Below are positions 32,856 through 41,837 of a stretch of 64,000 bases of DNA, piece by piece. The DNA comes from Nitrobacter sp. Nb-311A (GTDB lineage Bacteria; Pseudomonadota; Alphaproteobacteria; Rhizobiales; Xanthobacteraceae): NCBI RefSeq assembly GCF_000152905.1, contig NZ_AAMY01000002.1, positions 62,001-126,000 of the forward strand, read 5' to 3'. The stretch's first letter is position 1; every line of letters starts with the position of its first letter. The notes beneath the pieces are model-generated. The model was not told the DNA's origin and did not search any database. It saw only the letters and a program-made list of their open reading frames with translations. The position numbers and the translations under genes are program-made.

Positions 32856-33095
32856 CTAGGGTGGCCGCGGTGAGCGCGCGCGGAAGGCGCACTGGCGGCA
32901 TGCCGACGAACAAAAGCGGGCGTCGGATCGGGTGCTTCGAAAGGAGCCTCGACAGCGTTCGCAGGTGAGCGCTTTGACGCGTTTGCTTGCTCGCAAGTGG
33001 CGGGCATAACACCGCGCACAACGGCCCTTCACCGCATTGAGCGGAAAAGGTTTCAAACAGTCCGAGCAGCAGCTAACGGTTTTGAATATGGACAT
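32856..33095 (-). CDS. Small zinc-ribbon protein
   Basis: A 79-residue protein with seven or more cysteines in paired arrangement: CCSDCLKPFP ... CARCYARH, then CERCRGSF ... FCSSACRQC. This suggests two zinc-binding knuckles. Start at 33095 or 33122. It is downstream of the initiator-like gene and may assist replication or bind DNA. Function unknown. Confidence 0.6.
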   Translation of the reverse strand: MSIFKTVSCCSDCLKPFPLNAVKGRCARCYARHLRASKRVKALTCERCRGSFRSTRSDARFCSSACRQCAFRARSPRPP

Positions 33096-33176
33096 CACGT
33101 TACAGATTTCCGGAGTGCGCATTGCGAACCTCGCCGCTCCGTAACGTAGCGGCGAACCAAAGCAGATGGTCGACAG

Positions 33177-33860
33177 CTAGGGCGGCTGCGCCTCGCGCAC
33201 CTCGAGCCGGACGCGTTCCAGCGTTTCAGTGTTCAGACGGCCAGCGCGTTCTTGTGCCGTGAGCTGATCGAGCCGGCCGACTGGCAGGTTGCCAAGAATC
33301 ATCCAGCCGTCAGGGCCAAGGCGCTGCGCGATGCGGTTCTGAATTGTTTCAGGACGCTCGGATCTGACCGATGACCTGCTCGCAGGATGCATGGCTGATC
33401 GCTGCGTCGCTTCCTTCCCATTGCCAGACCGACTGAGGTTCTCCACAGGAGGCGGTGGTGAAGAGGGTAAGGGAGAAGTGATGGTTCTATGATGGTTCAT
33501 AGATGTGCGATGAGTCGCACAATTCGATGTGCGATCGGCGCACATCAAAGCCTCGGATTGAGCACCGGTTTGATGTGCGTCCGTCGCACATCTATTCATG
33601 CATAGCTCGTAAGTATGGACCCTCTTTCGAAGACCGCCGGCGGCCCGAATCACCCTGATGAATCCGATCTCCTCGAGCGCCTTGACGTGGCGAAGTACGG
33701 TCTCGCGCCGGCATGATGCTTCGCGACCGATGGTCGCCATGGATGGCCAGCACCGCCCCGTGACGTGGTCGGCGTGGTTCGCGAGTGAGATCAGGACCAG
33801 CTTTGAGCGCGGGTCGTTGATGTGCTGTTCGAGCGCCCAGGCGACCGCTTGGATACTCAT
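33177..33860 (-). CDS. Replication-initiator-like winged-helix protein with internal dyads
   Basis: A 227-residue protein. Residues 1-85 form a winged-helix DNA-binding domain ([61 protein letters not shown]), the kind found in phage replication initiators. Residues about 90-165 are a polar, Pro/Ser-rich linker, and the DNA encoding residues 90-120 contains three 21-bp dyads. The C-terminal 60 residues (IQNRIAQRLGPDGWMILGNL, ERVRLEVREAQPP) form another domain. This is the architecture of lambda O: DNA-binding domain, origin in the linker, helicase-recruiting tail. It is ATGA-coupled to the upstream gene. Confidence 0.75.
   Translation of the reverse strand: MSIQAVAWALEQHINDPRSKLVLISLANHADHVTGRCWPSMATIGREASCRRETVLRHVKALEEIGFIRVIRAAGGLRKRVHTYELCMNRCATDAHQTGAQSEALMCADRTSNCATHRTSMNHHRTITSPLPSSPPPPVENLSRSGNGKEATQRSAMHPASRSSVRSERPETIQNRIAQRLGPDGWMILGNLPVGRLDQLTAQERAGRLNTETLERVRLEVREAQPP
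33502..33592. repeat. Three 21-bp dyads inside the initiator-like gene
   Basis: GATGTGCG/CGCACATC-type palindromes at 33502-33522, 33526-33546 and 33572-33592 (the first has a degenerate right half). Starts are 24 and 46 bp apart, about one and two units. Candidate origin iterons of element 2; origin function is an inference from position in the gene. Confidence 0.65.
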
Positions 33861-34150
33861 GCGCTCGACTCCCCGCACGCGGGAGCGAAAAGCTCTTCAA
33901 GAAACCGTTTGCGGACGTCCGGCGCGGCGGAGCGCCAGGCGTCGCGCAGCGGCTGTAGAGCATCCGCAACGCCGGCGGCTCGCGCCATGCCGTCGCGAAT
34001 TCGCTGGCGCACCGCCGGGTCCGCCATGCGAATCTTCGTCTCTTCGCTGACCCTTGCCCGCTCGGCCGGATCAGCCCACCGTGCGCGGTTTCTTTCCGCG
34101 ATTTTCGCCTTAGCCTCGGGCGAGTGCTTCCAGCCGCTGGGCTTCGTCAT
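33857..34150 (-). CDS. NUMOD3-like small basic protein
   Basis: A 97-residue protein beginning [20 protein letters not shown], a pattern like the NUMOD3 DNA-binding motif ([26 protein letters not shown]). It is ATGA-coupled to the initiator-like gene and is the promoter-proximal gene next to the tRNA end. It may bind DNA. The C-terminus ([26 protein letters not shown]) is helical. Confidence 0.55.
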   Translation of the reverse strand: MTKPSGWKHSPEAKAKIAERNRARWADPAERARVSEETKIRMADPAVRQRIRDGMARAAGVADALQPLRDAWRSAAPDVRKRFLEELFAPACGESSA

Positions 34151-34187
34151 GGAAGCACCACGACGGAACGACGCGAGAACACGTTAC

Positions 34188-34204
34188 GCGGACATTCAGC
34201 GGAC
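34188..34204 (+). repeat. Arm-type repeat, right end of element 2
   Basis: GCGGAC at 34188 and 34199, 11 bp apart, matching the pair at 24402/24413 in sequence and spacing. Likely right arm of the element 2 att site. Confidence 0.5.
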
Positions 34205-34229
34205 GGGGATGGCTTGAAATGTAAGAAAG

Positions 34230-34306
34230 TGGCGCACCCGACACGATTCGAACGTGTGACCTTTGCCTTCGGAGGGCAACGCTCTATCCAGCTGAGCTAC
34301 GGGTGC
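34230..34306 (-). tRNA. tRNA-Arg (anticodon CCG), integration target
   Basis: A complete 77-base cloverleaf with encoded CCA. The 7-bp acceptor stem (GCACCCG/CGGGTGC), D arm (GCTC...GAGC), anticodon stem TTGCC/GGCAA with loop CTCCGAA giving anticodon CCG, and T arm are all intact. Decodes CGG. Its 3' half (up to 50 bases) is repeated at 24271 and 4153, so it is the attachment target of both elements, and its function was preserved at integration. Confidence 0.95.
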
Positions 34307-34434
34307 GAGGCATTCCATTTAGCCGATTGACGGGGCGGCGGCAATGTCCGCAGGCAGGCCGTTCTTCAAAATCGCGACGGCTCCCCCCGCGGAGACTGCC
34401 CGGATGATGGGCTACGCGCGCCCGGCGCGACAGG

Positions 34435-35526
34435 TCAACAACCCAGCGCCACGGGACGAAACGCCTGTAGCAAATGCTGATCGATCTTGTCGCCCATCTC
34501 TTCCATGGCCGCAAAGGATTTGGCGTGCGTAAAAGGAAGGCGATAGGCTCGCTTCTCGACCAGAGCGGCATGAATATCCACGATCGTGGTGAGGCGCACG
34601 ATGTCGCTAATCTGCTCGCCACGCAGACCATCGGGATAGCCCGAGCCATCGAGCATCTCATGATGGTGCAGAACGACATCGAGCATCTCGGACGGAAAGC
34701 CACCCTGCTTCAGCAAGGCTTCGTAGCCAAGGCGCGCATGCCGGCGGATTTCATCCTTCTCGTCGTCATTAAGCCTGCCTGGCTTGTCGAGGATCGCGAC
34801 GGGAATGAAAGCCTTGCCCACATCATGGAGCAAGGCGGCGCGGGCAAGCCGGCGCTGATCTTCCTCACGCATTCCGAGATGCTGCGCGAAGGCAGCGGCG
34901 AAGCCTGTGACGAACAGACAGTGGCGGTAGGTATGAGTATGGTGACGTCCGACAGTAGACAACCACTCACGCAGCGAGGTGAGCTTGATCGCCATCAGAA
35001 TCTCTTGCTCCGCCTCCACGACATCGCTGAATGAGAGTGGAACGCCGGCCGGAAGACTCTCGAAGATCTTCACCAGTACAGCATGCGCAGCGGCAATACC
35101 CCGATTCAAAGCGTTGGCGTTGGCCACCGTGTCGCTGCCGTCGTCGTCCGGAAATGCGGAGCGGACACGTTGTAGAACGACTTGCGCGTCCAACGGACGC
35201 GAGATGGTGTCGGTGGCGCCGAGCGCCCACGCTTGCATCGATCCGTGATGAAGGGCGTCTGCAAGAACGAACAGCCGCGGCATCGATCGATAGGCCTCGG
35301 CGCACAACTTGCTGCGCACCTGCAGCACGCTTTCGGGAGAACGCAAATTAATGTCGACGACGATACCCGAAAATCGGCCTGCCGGCCGGTCCGGAATTTC
35401 CGAAGTCCGGGTGGTATCGACGTCGGCTGCGCATTGCAGAATAGCCCATAGATCGCTGCTGCGATCGGTCCGGTCGGACGCCAGGAGAAGGCGGCGCCTT
35501 GTGCGCGATCCGGTTGTGGGCGTCAT
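34435..35526 (-). CDS. HD-GYP domain cyclic-di-GMP phosphodiesterase-like protein
   Basis: A 363-residue protein. The C-terminal half is an HD-GYP domain with HDVGK, the HHHEMLDGSGYPDGL block and VDIHAALVEKRAYR, the metal-binding residues expected of a c-di-GMP phosphodiesterase. The N-terminal 125 residues are receiver-like in pattern (GIVVDINLRS, RLFVLADALHHGSMQAWALGATDTISRPLD) but appear degenerate: the phosphoacceptor region lacks clear Asp arrangement. Start at 35526. It is the first chromosomal gene after the elements. Confidence 0.88.
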   Translation of the reverse strand: MTPTTGSRTRRRLLLASDRTDRSSDLWAILQCAADVDTTRTSEIPDRPAGRFSGIVVDINLRSPESVLQVRSKLCAEAYRSMPRLFVLADALHHGSMQAWALGATDTISRPLDAQVVLQRVRSAFPDDDGSDTVANANALNRGIAAAHAVLVKIFESLPAGVPLSFSDVVEAEQEILMAIKLTSLREWLSTVGRHHTHTYRHCLFVTGFAAAFAQHLGMREEDQRRLARAALLHDVGKAFIPVAILDKPGRLNDDEKDEIRRHARLGYEALLKQGGFPSEMLDVVLHHHEMLDGSGYPDGLRGEQISDIVRLTTIVDIHAALVEKRAYRLPFTHAKSFAAMEEMGDKIDQHLLQAFRPVALGC

Positions 35527-35969
35527 TGGTCCTCATTGGTGGCAACTCGGCGCTTTCGTGAACTGTAGCCGATAAGTAGATTCGCGAAGATTAAGGGGTA
35601 GCGTTAACGCTTGTGTAAGCCGCACGCCGACAATTCAACGAAACAGACCGCGTCAGCCAGGATTTCCAGGCATCCAGCCCGCCGGCTGCCCGTGGCGAGA
35701 GGTGACCACGGTCATCTGCCGCCACTCGTGGAAACAAAATACGAATGTGTTAGAATTGCCATCGGGAGCTTTTCGCGAACCAAGACGTCATTGCGAGTCG
35801 TCCGGAACTCCAGACGATCTCCATTCTATCGTGCCAACGAGAGCCTTTCCGCCTCTGATTGAATCAGAAGCGGGGCTCTCAGATTTTGATTTGACGCGTT
35901 TTCTTCACGCGAACCGGTATCCACTTCGTTCGAAAACGCTGTAGGCGGCATCATGAAGCAGCGGACATT
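35527..35969. other. Intergenic stretch with interspersed repeat copy A
   Basis: No coding frame supported in 440 bp. The right part holds repeat copy A (35841-35943). Ends in a 17-bp tandem duplication that contains the next start codon. Confidence 0.5.
35841..35943 (+). repeat. Two-hairpin interspersed repeat, copy A
   Basis: About 103 bp: a first hairpin (CTCTGATtgAATCAGAAG type) followed by a second arm ending in GAAAACGCTGTAG. Highly similar to copy B at 36784 and copy E at 60246. Confidence 0.8.
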
Positions 35970-35986
35970 ATGAAGCAGCGGACATT
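35953..35986 (+). repeat. 17-bp tandem duplication across a start codon
   Basis: ATGAAGCAGCGGACATT occurs twice in tandem (35953-35969, 35970-35986). The second copy begins the gene at 35970; the first gives a six-codon frame. Confidence 0.9.
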
Positions 35987-36329
35987 GTTTTTTGGGTCGA
36001 CAGGCCTTGTTGCATTTTTCGCGGCCTGTATCCTTCCGGGCCACGCGCAACCGGCGATCCCGGGGCCGACATATTCGCCGCCATTCACGGCAACGTTATC
36101 GAACAATATCCCGTTGGCTTTCGGCATGAATGAGGTGACCGCCGCAGCTGCCCTCGGCGGACCCCTGAACTACATTGGAGGCTCGCCGGGCAACGAAGTA
36201 TTTCTGGCGTTCCGAAGCTACAGCGGCAGCGGCTTTTTCGGCCGCAAAGACCGGCTCTACCTGCAATTCCGCAGAGGACTTCTGGTGGGCTGGAAGGACG
36301 ATTGGGGCCATCACTGGATGTGGCGATAA
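35970..36329 (+). CDS. Small exported protein of unknown function
   Basis: A 119-residue protein with an N-terminal signal peptide (FFGSTGLVAFFAACILPGHAQ) and a mature domain containing NIPLAFGMNEVTAAAALGGPLNYI and FGRKDRLYLQFRRGLLVGWKDDWG. No catalytic motif. The start is the second member of a 17-bp tandem duplication. Likely a periplasmic protein; family not recognised. Confidence 0.7.
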   Translation: MKQRTLFFGSTGLVAFFAACILPGHAQPAIPGPTYSPPFTATLSNNIPLAFGMNEVTAAAALGGPLNYIGGSPGNEVFLAFRSYSGSGFFGRKDRLYLQFRRGLLVGWKDDWGHHWMWR

Positions 36330-36424
36330 TGGAATCCATCGTCGAGAAAACAGTAAATGGTTCGCGCTCTGCCGTCGCGTCACTTGTCGCGGCCCATTGA
36401 TCCTGCCGGTTCTGCGCTCGCCGA

Positions 36425-36739
36425 TTAATCCCGTGAATAGCCGATCAGCGGCGGACGCGGCCGGAACAGCAGCATCAGAAGAAGGCCCGCAACCCCGAGC
36501 ACGGCGAAGGCCGGCTGATTCAGAACCAGCTTGATGAAATGCCACGCCCAAGGCGCAGTGGCTTCGACCTGAATGCGAACCGTTTGTTGACTGACCTGAT
36601 GAATTTCGTTCCAGAATTCGCCGAGTTTGGTCAGCCGCAGGGTCTGATCGGCAATTGACCGGGCGCCGTCATAGACCAGAAAGATGAAGCCGCCGGCAAG
36701 CAGCAGCAGTCCGATGAAACGAAAAATCGCACGGATCAT
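36425..36739 (-). CDS. Small two-TM membrane protein
   Basis: A 104-residue protein with TM segments MIRAIFRFIGLLLLAGGFIF (1-22) and FAVLGVAGLLLMLLFRP (about 80-97) and a soluble loop between. The longer frame from 36850 includes interspersed repeat copy B, so I start at ATG 36739, preceded by AAGGAG. Function unknown. Confidence 0.7.
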   Translation of the reverse strand: MIRAIFRFIGLLLLAGGFIFLVYDGARSIADQTLRLTKLGEFWNEIHQVSQQTVRIQVEATAPWAWHFIKLVLNQPAFAVLGVAGLLLMLLFRPRPPLIGYSRD

Positions 36740-36783
36740 GTCCGCACCTGCTCCTTGTCTGGCGGCGGTCGCAGTCGCCCTTA

Positions 36784-36886
36784 GAGCCCTTCCGCTTCTG
36801 ATAGAATCAGAAGCGGGCTCTATGATTTTGATTTGACGCGTTTTCTTCACGCGAACCGGTGTCCGCTTCGCTCGAAAACGCTCTAG
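36784..36886 (+). repeat. Two-hairpin interspersed repeat, copy B
   Basis: About 103 bp, the cleanest copy: first stem GCTTCTGAT/ATCAGAAGC with a three-base loop, second arm bounded by GCGTTTTC and GAAAACGC. Same strand as copies A and E. Confidence 0.85.
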
Positions 36887-37206
36887 CCCTCGAGCGCGCG
36901 GAATTCAACCTCGTCAGCTTCTCTTTCGAACTCCTTGCGGCGGCCCTTCTTGCCCCACCCCACGGGGCGCCGCACCTGCCGGGAGACATTGACGCTCGAA
37001 AACAGGGGCTCTATAAGACCCCGCAATGGCGGCGGGGTGATCCTGCCGCCGCTGTTCTTTGAAAAACGCCCCTCGCGAATCGTGAGTTCCGCGGACGGCA
37101 TTTTCAGGAACACCCGAAAAACATATTCAGGCTCATCCGCGCACCCGACGACCGGCCACCGGCTGGCCTCTCGCGGTGGGACACTGCCGAAGGATTCGTC
37201 GAGACC

Positions 37207-37473
37207 ATGGCCAATACGACCTCCGCCAAGAAAGCGACACGCAAGATTGCCCGCCGAACCGCCATCAACAGGTCGCGGCGTACCCTGATGCGCGGCTCGG
37301 TCCGGATCGTCGAGGAAGCGATCGCGAAGGGCGATCGCGACACGGCGATCCAGGCGATGAAGCGCGCAGAGCCGGAATTGATGCGGGCTGGCCAGCAAAA
37401 GATCATTCATAAGAACAATGCAAGCCGCAAGATCTCCCGGTTGACGCATCGAATCGCCAAGCTTGCAAAATGA
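37207..37473 (+). CDS. rpsT: 30S ribosomal protein S20
   Basis: An 88-residue, very basic three-helix protein that binds 16S rRNA in the small subunit. It begins [19 protein letters not shown] and ends THRIAKLAK, full family length. In many Rhizobiales it lies just before dnaA, as here. A rho-independent terminator follows at once. Confidence 0.97.
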   Translation: MANTTSAKKATRKIARRTAINRSRRTLMRGSVRIVEEAIAKGDRDTAIQAMKRAEPELMRAGQQKIIHKNNASRKISRLTHRIAKLAK

Positions 37474-37503
37474 GCTGATCTTAAGACGTTATTCGTCAGC
37501 ATT

Positions 37504-37536
37504 AAAAAGGCCCGGCCGATCGCCAGGCCTTTTTTT
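37504..37536 (+). terminator. rpsT terminator
   Basis: Stem AAAGGCC/GGCCTTT with internal G-C pairs and a seven-T run, 30 bp after the rpsT stop. Confidence 0.85.
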
Positions 37537-38807
37537 GTGTGGCCAAAGCGTTCCTCTACCAGATAGCGCGGTGACAGGCTACTTCAACACGTCCTACCGC
37601 ATCGCCTTGCGACGGCATCACGCATCGATCGTCACGGCTATTTGATTCGCTTCACGTCGCACGATGCGAGCGAGGCGGCGAGACAACGCCACGATATGAT
37701 TGATTGGATCTACCACAATAGCCATCCGGTTGAATTTGGCGTCCACTTCCATTCAGAGGCGGCGCTTTGGCCATGACTCCCATCCGATATATTCGGAAGG
37801 ATATAGCCTGAAGTTTTGCAAGGCCGGTCCCATGAGCATATGGCCGGCGTGGGTTACCCGCAAAAACAGCCAGAAAAAAATGCGCCTAGCTAATCACTTA
37901 TCTCCATAGTGTGATGAAGCACTTCCAAAACGACCTCGCGCTTCGCCCTGGTTTATCCTTTCTTAAAATATTTTAGACAGCGCGGCGGATTTGTAACACC
38001 TCACGAAACGCATCGAATCCGCGCGCAGATTCAAACCGTTGCTGATTGAATGCGCTGGAGATGGAGGACATCTCGCTTATTCATTCGATTTACGCGACGC
38101 AGCCGCGACGTGAAAGCCGTTGCGAGAATTGAGGCGTGGTGTATTTCTCTGGGGCTCGCGGCGCTCGCGGCTCTTCAGATCGTGCGGTTTTTGAGAGCCT
38201 TGGGCGGACGTGCATATCGGCGGCGATATTCTCGTTAAGTGAAGCTTTCCTTGTGATGGCGAATGGCAACTCATAGCAACATGAGAACGGATATTCCGTG
38301 CCGAAATTTCTCCACTGCGTCGTTTACCTCGAACGTTTGTCAGCAGGAGATACGCTTAGGCCATGCCGCATCTCCACCACAGGGAGCCGGCGAGTTGACT
38401 TGGTAAGTTAGAGTGCGAGCGTAGCGATCCGACAATCTGGCGTCGGGTTTGCGGATTGAATTGAAAATTGATGTGAGAGAACGTCTCGGCGCGATCCATC
38501 GCAGCGAGGAGGGGGTTTATGTCAAACAAAAACAACGCCACCAGATTTCATTCATGGGATTATCTTACGAACGTTTTCACGAACACGACGACATTTCTGC
38601 GTTCTTCCGTGCGGTATACAGGCGGCCCCTCTAGCCGCTGCTGACCTCTTCGTTTCGTTTTCAGCCATTTGAACCGCTTGCGGTGGTTTTGCCGAACGGT
38701 TGTTCATGGCCGAAACGAAGCGCTTCGGAGGATCACAGCAAATGCGTGACCTTCCGAAGAGGCCGCCGCATCCGAACATCATCCAACCAGAAAAGTCGTC
38801 ACAAGAA
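37537..38807. other. rpsT-dnaA intergenic region
   Basis: About 1.27 kb without a supportable gene, except that the longer dnaA frame starts at 38700. It includes an AT-rich stretch near 37940-37975 (GGTTTATCCTTTCTTAAAAT). I scanned both strands for the consensus DnaA box TTATCCACA and saw none. A frame near 37697 reads protein-like for about 25 codons (MIDWIYHNSHPVEFGVHFHS) but has no proper context. It may hold dnaA promoters; origin function is not shown. Confidence 0.4.
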
Positions 38808-40235
38808 ATGTCAGACATAGAACAGGAGCGCTGGTCGCGTGTGAAGGGTCGATTGCGCTCGACCGTCGGAGAGGACATCTATTCAAGCTGGTTCGCGAGA
38901 ATGGATCTGGAAAGCGTCCACGGAGAGAGCGTCCGCTTGTCGGTGCCGACGCGGTTCCTGAAAAGCTGGATCCAGGCGCATTATGCCGAACGTGTGCTGG
39001 CGTGCTGGCAAGCCGAACTGCCGGACGTTCACCGGATCGATCTCACCGTGCGCTCGGCCATGCGTTGCGCCGCGCCGGTCAGGGAAGCGCCCGCCCCCGA
39101 TGTGCGCCGTCTCGAACGCGGCGAAGGCCGGGACGGCACTGAGCTGAAAACGGTCGCGACCGCGCCGGCGTCCGCCAACCACGACGCTCTCGGCGGTTCG
39201 CCTCTCGACCCGCGGCTGACGTTTCAAAGTTTCGTCACCGGTCGCTCCAACGCGCTTGCCCATGCGGCGGCGCGGCAGGTCGCCGAAGGCCGGCGCGGCG
39301 ACAGCGTGATGTTCAATCCACTTTACATCCATGCCGGCGTGGGCCTTGGCAAAACCCACCTGCTGCAAGCCGTCACGTGGGCGGGCAATGCAGGCACGGA
39401 GCGCAGAGTCCTTTACCTGACGGCGGAGAAGTTCATGTATGGCTTCGTCGCCGCTCTCAAAACGCAGACGGCGCTTGCTTTCAAGGAAGCGCTCCGCGGC
39501 ATCGATGTTCTGGTCATCGACGACTTGCAGTTCTTGCAAGGGAAATCGACACAGGCCGAATTCTGCCATACGTTGAATGCGCTCATCGATGCGGGTCGTC
39601 AGGTCGTCATCGCCGCCGACCGGCCGCCGTCAGATCTGGAAAGCCTCGATGATCGCGTACGATCCCGGCTGGCCGGCGGGCTCGTGGTGGAAATGGGTTC
39701 GCTCGGCGAGGAGCTCCGGCTCGGCATCCTGAGATCGCGTGTTGAAGCTGCGCGAGCACATCACGCCAGCTTCGACGTGCCGGAGCAGGTTTTGGATTAT
39801 CTGGCGAAAACGATCACGCACAACGGGCGCGATCTCGAAGGAGCGATCAACCGGCTTCTGGCGCACAGCAAGCTCAACGCCCAGCCGGTCACTCTCGAAA
39901 TGGCCGAGCGCGAGGTCCGCGACCTGGTCCGCCCCCAAGAACCGAGGCGCATCAAGATCGAGGACATCCAGCGGGTCGTTGCGCGGCAGTACAATGTGAG
40001 CCGCTCCGACCTTCTGTCGTCGCGCCGTACCGCCAACGTGGTGCGGCCGCGGCAGGTCGCAATGTATCTCGCCAAAACGCTGACCTTGCGTTCCCTGCCC
40101 GAGATCGGGCGCCGGTTCGGGGGCCGGGATCATACCACCGTGCTGCATGCCGTTCGCAAGATCGAGGCGTTGGTGTCGAAAGATGTGACGCTCTCCGACG
40201 AAGTCGAATTGCTGAAACGCCAGCTTCAGGAATAG
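38808..40235 (+). CDS. dnaA: Chromosomal replication initiator DnaA
   Basis: AAA+ initiator that unwinds oriC. Domain I begins [21 protein letters not shown], domain III has Walker [11 protein letters not shown] and Walker [14 protein letters not shown], and domain IV holds the signature [16 protein letters not shown]. From ATG 38808 the length is 475 residues, as in relatives. The frame is open to 38700, adding 36 residues ([16 protein letters not shown]) that do not fit known family starts; neither start has a clear Shine-Dalgarno. Followed by dnaN, recF and gyrB in the classical order. Confidence 0.95.
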   Translation: MSDIEQERWSRVKGRLRSTVGEDIYSSWFARMDLESVHGESVRLSVPTRFLKSWIQAHYAERVLACWQAELPDVHRIDLTVRSAMRCAAPVREAPAPDVRRLERGEGRDGTELKTVATAPASANHDALGGSPLDPRLTFQSFVTGRSNALAHAAARQVAEGRRGDSVMFNPLYIHAGVGLGKTHLLQAVTWAGNAGTERRVLYLTAEKFMYGFVAALKTQTALAFKEALRGIDVLVIDDLQFLQGKSTQAEFCHTLNALIDAGRQVVIAADRPPSDLESLDDRVRSRLAGGLVVEMGSLGEELRLGILRSRVEAARAHHASFDVPEQVLDYLAKTITHNGRDLEGAINRLLAHSKLNAQPVTLEMAEREVRDLVRPQEPRRIKIEDIQRVVARQYNVSRSDLLSSRRTANVVRPRQVAMYLAKTLTLRSLPEIGRRFGGRDHTTVLHAVRKIEALVSKDVTLSDEVELLKRQLQE

Positions 40236-40376
40236 CCGGAGCGCGGATCTATTATCGGTCAAAATGCCGGGAATTAACCCGGGCCAGTGTAAGCCAAGGC
40301 TTGCACCGGCCGCTCTTCCGCGCCACTTTGCGATCCCGTCGGGTTTGGGCAAAAATCAACCTGCGCTTCGGGATTT

Positions 40377-40403
40377 AAGATGCCGCGGTCCGCGCGGCAT
40401 CTT
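40377..40403. promoter_or_regulatory. Perfect 11-bp hairpin between dnaA and dnaN
   Basis: AAGATGCCGCG and CGCGGCATCTT pair perfectly around a 5-base loop, 37 bp before the dnaN start. No T-run follows, so it may be a partial terminator, attenuator or mRNA stabiliser in the dnaN leader. Confidence 0.5.
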
Positions 40404-40439
40404 CAGCACATGTCGTGAATTTGATCGGACGGATTTACA

Positions 40440-41558
40440 ATGAAGGTCACCGTCGAACGCGCGCAACTGCTGAAATCGCTTAGCCACGTGCATCGCGTGG
40501 TGGAACGGCGGAACACGATCCCGATTTTGGGGAATGTGCTGGTTCGCGCCGAGAACGCCAAACTGTCGCTGAAGGCGACCGATCTCGATCTGGAAGTGAC
40601 GGAAACTCTGTCGGCGGAAACCGGGACCATCGGCTCGACCTCGGTTCCGGCGCACATGTTCTACGACATTGTCCGCAAGCTGCCTGAAGGTGCCCAGATC
40701 CTGCTGGAAGGCGACGGCGACCGGTCGGTTTTGGCCATCCGGGCCGGACGCTCTCGCTTCACCCTGCAGACGCTGCCGGAGAACGATTTTCCCGATCTCG
40801 CAGCCGGCGAGATGACCCATGCCTTCACGCTGGCTGCCGCAGACCTGAAGCGGCTGATCGATCGCACCCAGTTCGCGATCTCGACCGAAGAGACCCGCTA
40901 TTATCTCAACGGCATCTATCTGCACGGCGCGGGCAACGCAAAGAGCGCGACGCTGCGCGGTGTTGCGACCGACGGTCACCGTCTGGCGCAACTCGATCTC
41001 GCTTTGCCGAAGGGTGCCGAGGGAATGCCGGGCGTCATCATTCCGCGCAAGACCGTGGGCGAGGTGCAGCGGTTGATCGAGGACAGCGAGGCCGAGATCG
41101 GGATCGAGTTGTCACAGGGCAAGATCCGCTTCACCATCGGCAATGTCGTGCTGACCTCCAAGCTGATCGACGGCACCTTCCCGGACTACGGCCGCGTCAT
41201 CCCGCAGAACAACGACAAGGAACTGGTCGTCGATAAAAAAGATTTCGAGGCTGCGGTCGATCGTGTCTCGACGATTTCCAGCGAGCGCGGCCGCGCCGTG
41301 AAGCTGGCGTTATCCGCGGGCAAGCTCGTTCTGTCCGTGACCAATCCCGACTCCGGCAGCGCCACCGAGGAGCTTGAGGTCGAATACGCCTCCGACGCAC
41401 TCGATATCGGATTCAACTCACGCTATCTTCTGGACATCGCCGCGCAGATCGAGGGTGAGGCGGCGGTGCTGAAGCTGGCTGACCCCGGCTCGCCAACGCT
41501 GGTGCACGACAGGGATTCCAGGGGCGCGCTCTATGTCCTGATGCCGATGCGGGTGTGA
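40440..41558 (+). CDS. dnaN: DNA polymerase III sliding clamp (beta subunit)
   Basis: A 372-residue clamp of full length with three repeated domains: MKVTVERAQLLKSLSHVHRVVERRNTIPIL at the start, LKRLIDRTQFAISTEETRYYLNGIYLH in domain 2, and the C-terminal ALYVLMPMRV, which ends with the standard clamp tail. It tethers polymerase III to DNA and lies 204 bp after dnaA with the hairpin in between. Confidence 0.97.
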   Translation: MKVTVERAQLLKSLSHVHRVVERRNTIPILGNVLVRAENAKLSLKATDLDLEVTETLSAETGTIGSTSVPAHMFYDIVRKLPEGAQILLEGDGDRSVLAIRAGRSRFTLQTLPENDFPDLAAGEMTHAFTLAAADLKRLIDRTQFAISTEETRYYLNGIYLHGAGNAKSATLRGVATDGHRLAQLDLALPKGAEGMPGVIIPRKTVGEVQRLIEDSEAEIGIELSQGKIRFTIGNVVLTSKLIDGTFPDYGRVIPQNNDKELVVDKKDFEAAVDRVSTISSERGRAVKLALSAGKLVLSVTNPDSGSATEELEVEYASDALDIGFNSRYLLDIAAQIEGEAAVLKLADPGSPTLVHDRDSRGALYVLMPMRV

Positions 41559-41837
41559 GGAATTTCTCGGATCGCGTGGTATCCACCCTCCCCCTGTGGG
41601 AGAATTGCCCGAGTGAGACGAGGGCAGGTGAGGGTTCAAGCCACACAAGACCCGCACATAGGCACAAGTCGTCATTACCGGAAAACTTGGCTCGAAACCT
41701 GGGAGCTTGGCGTGTCACCTTCCCCTGTTACAATCCACGAATTATCGAGCCTCATTGATTGACCCCTCACCCGGCTCGGGTCATTCGACCCTTGCTACCC
41801 TCTCCCGCAAGGGCAGAGGGTCATATTGCCCGGCGTC

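Noticed and set aside
33502-33592. Terminator hairpins
   Set aside because: Three regular dyads inside an open reading frame without T-runs fit iterons or operators, not terminators.
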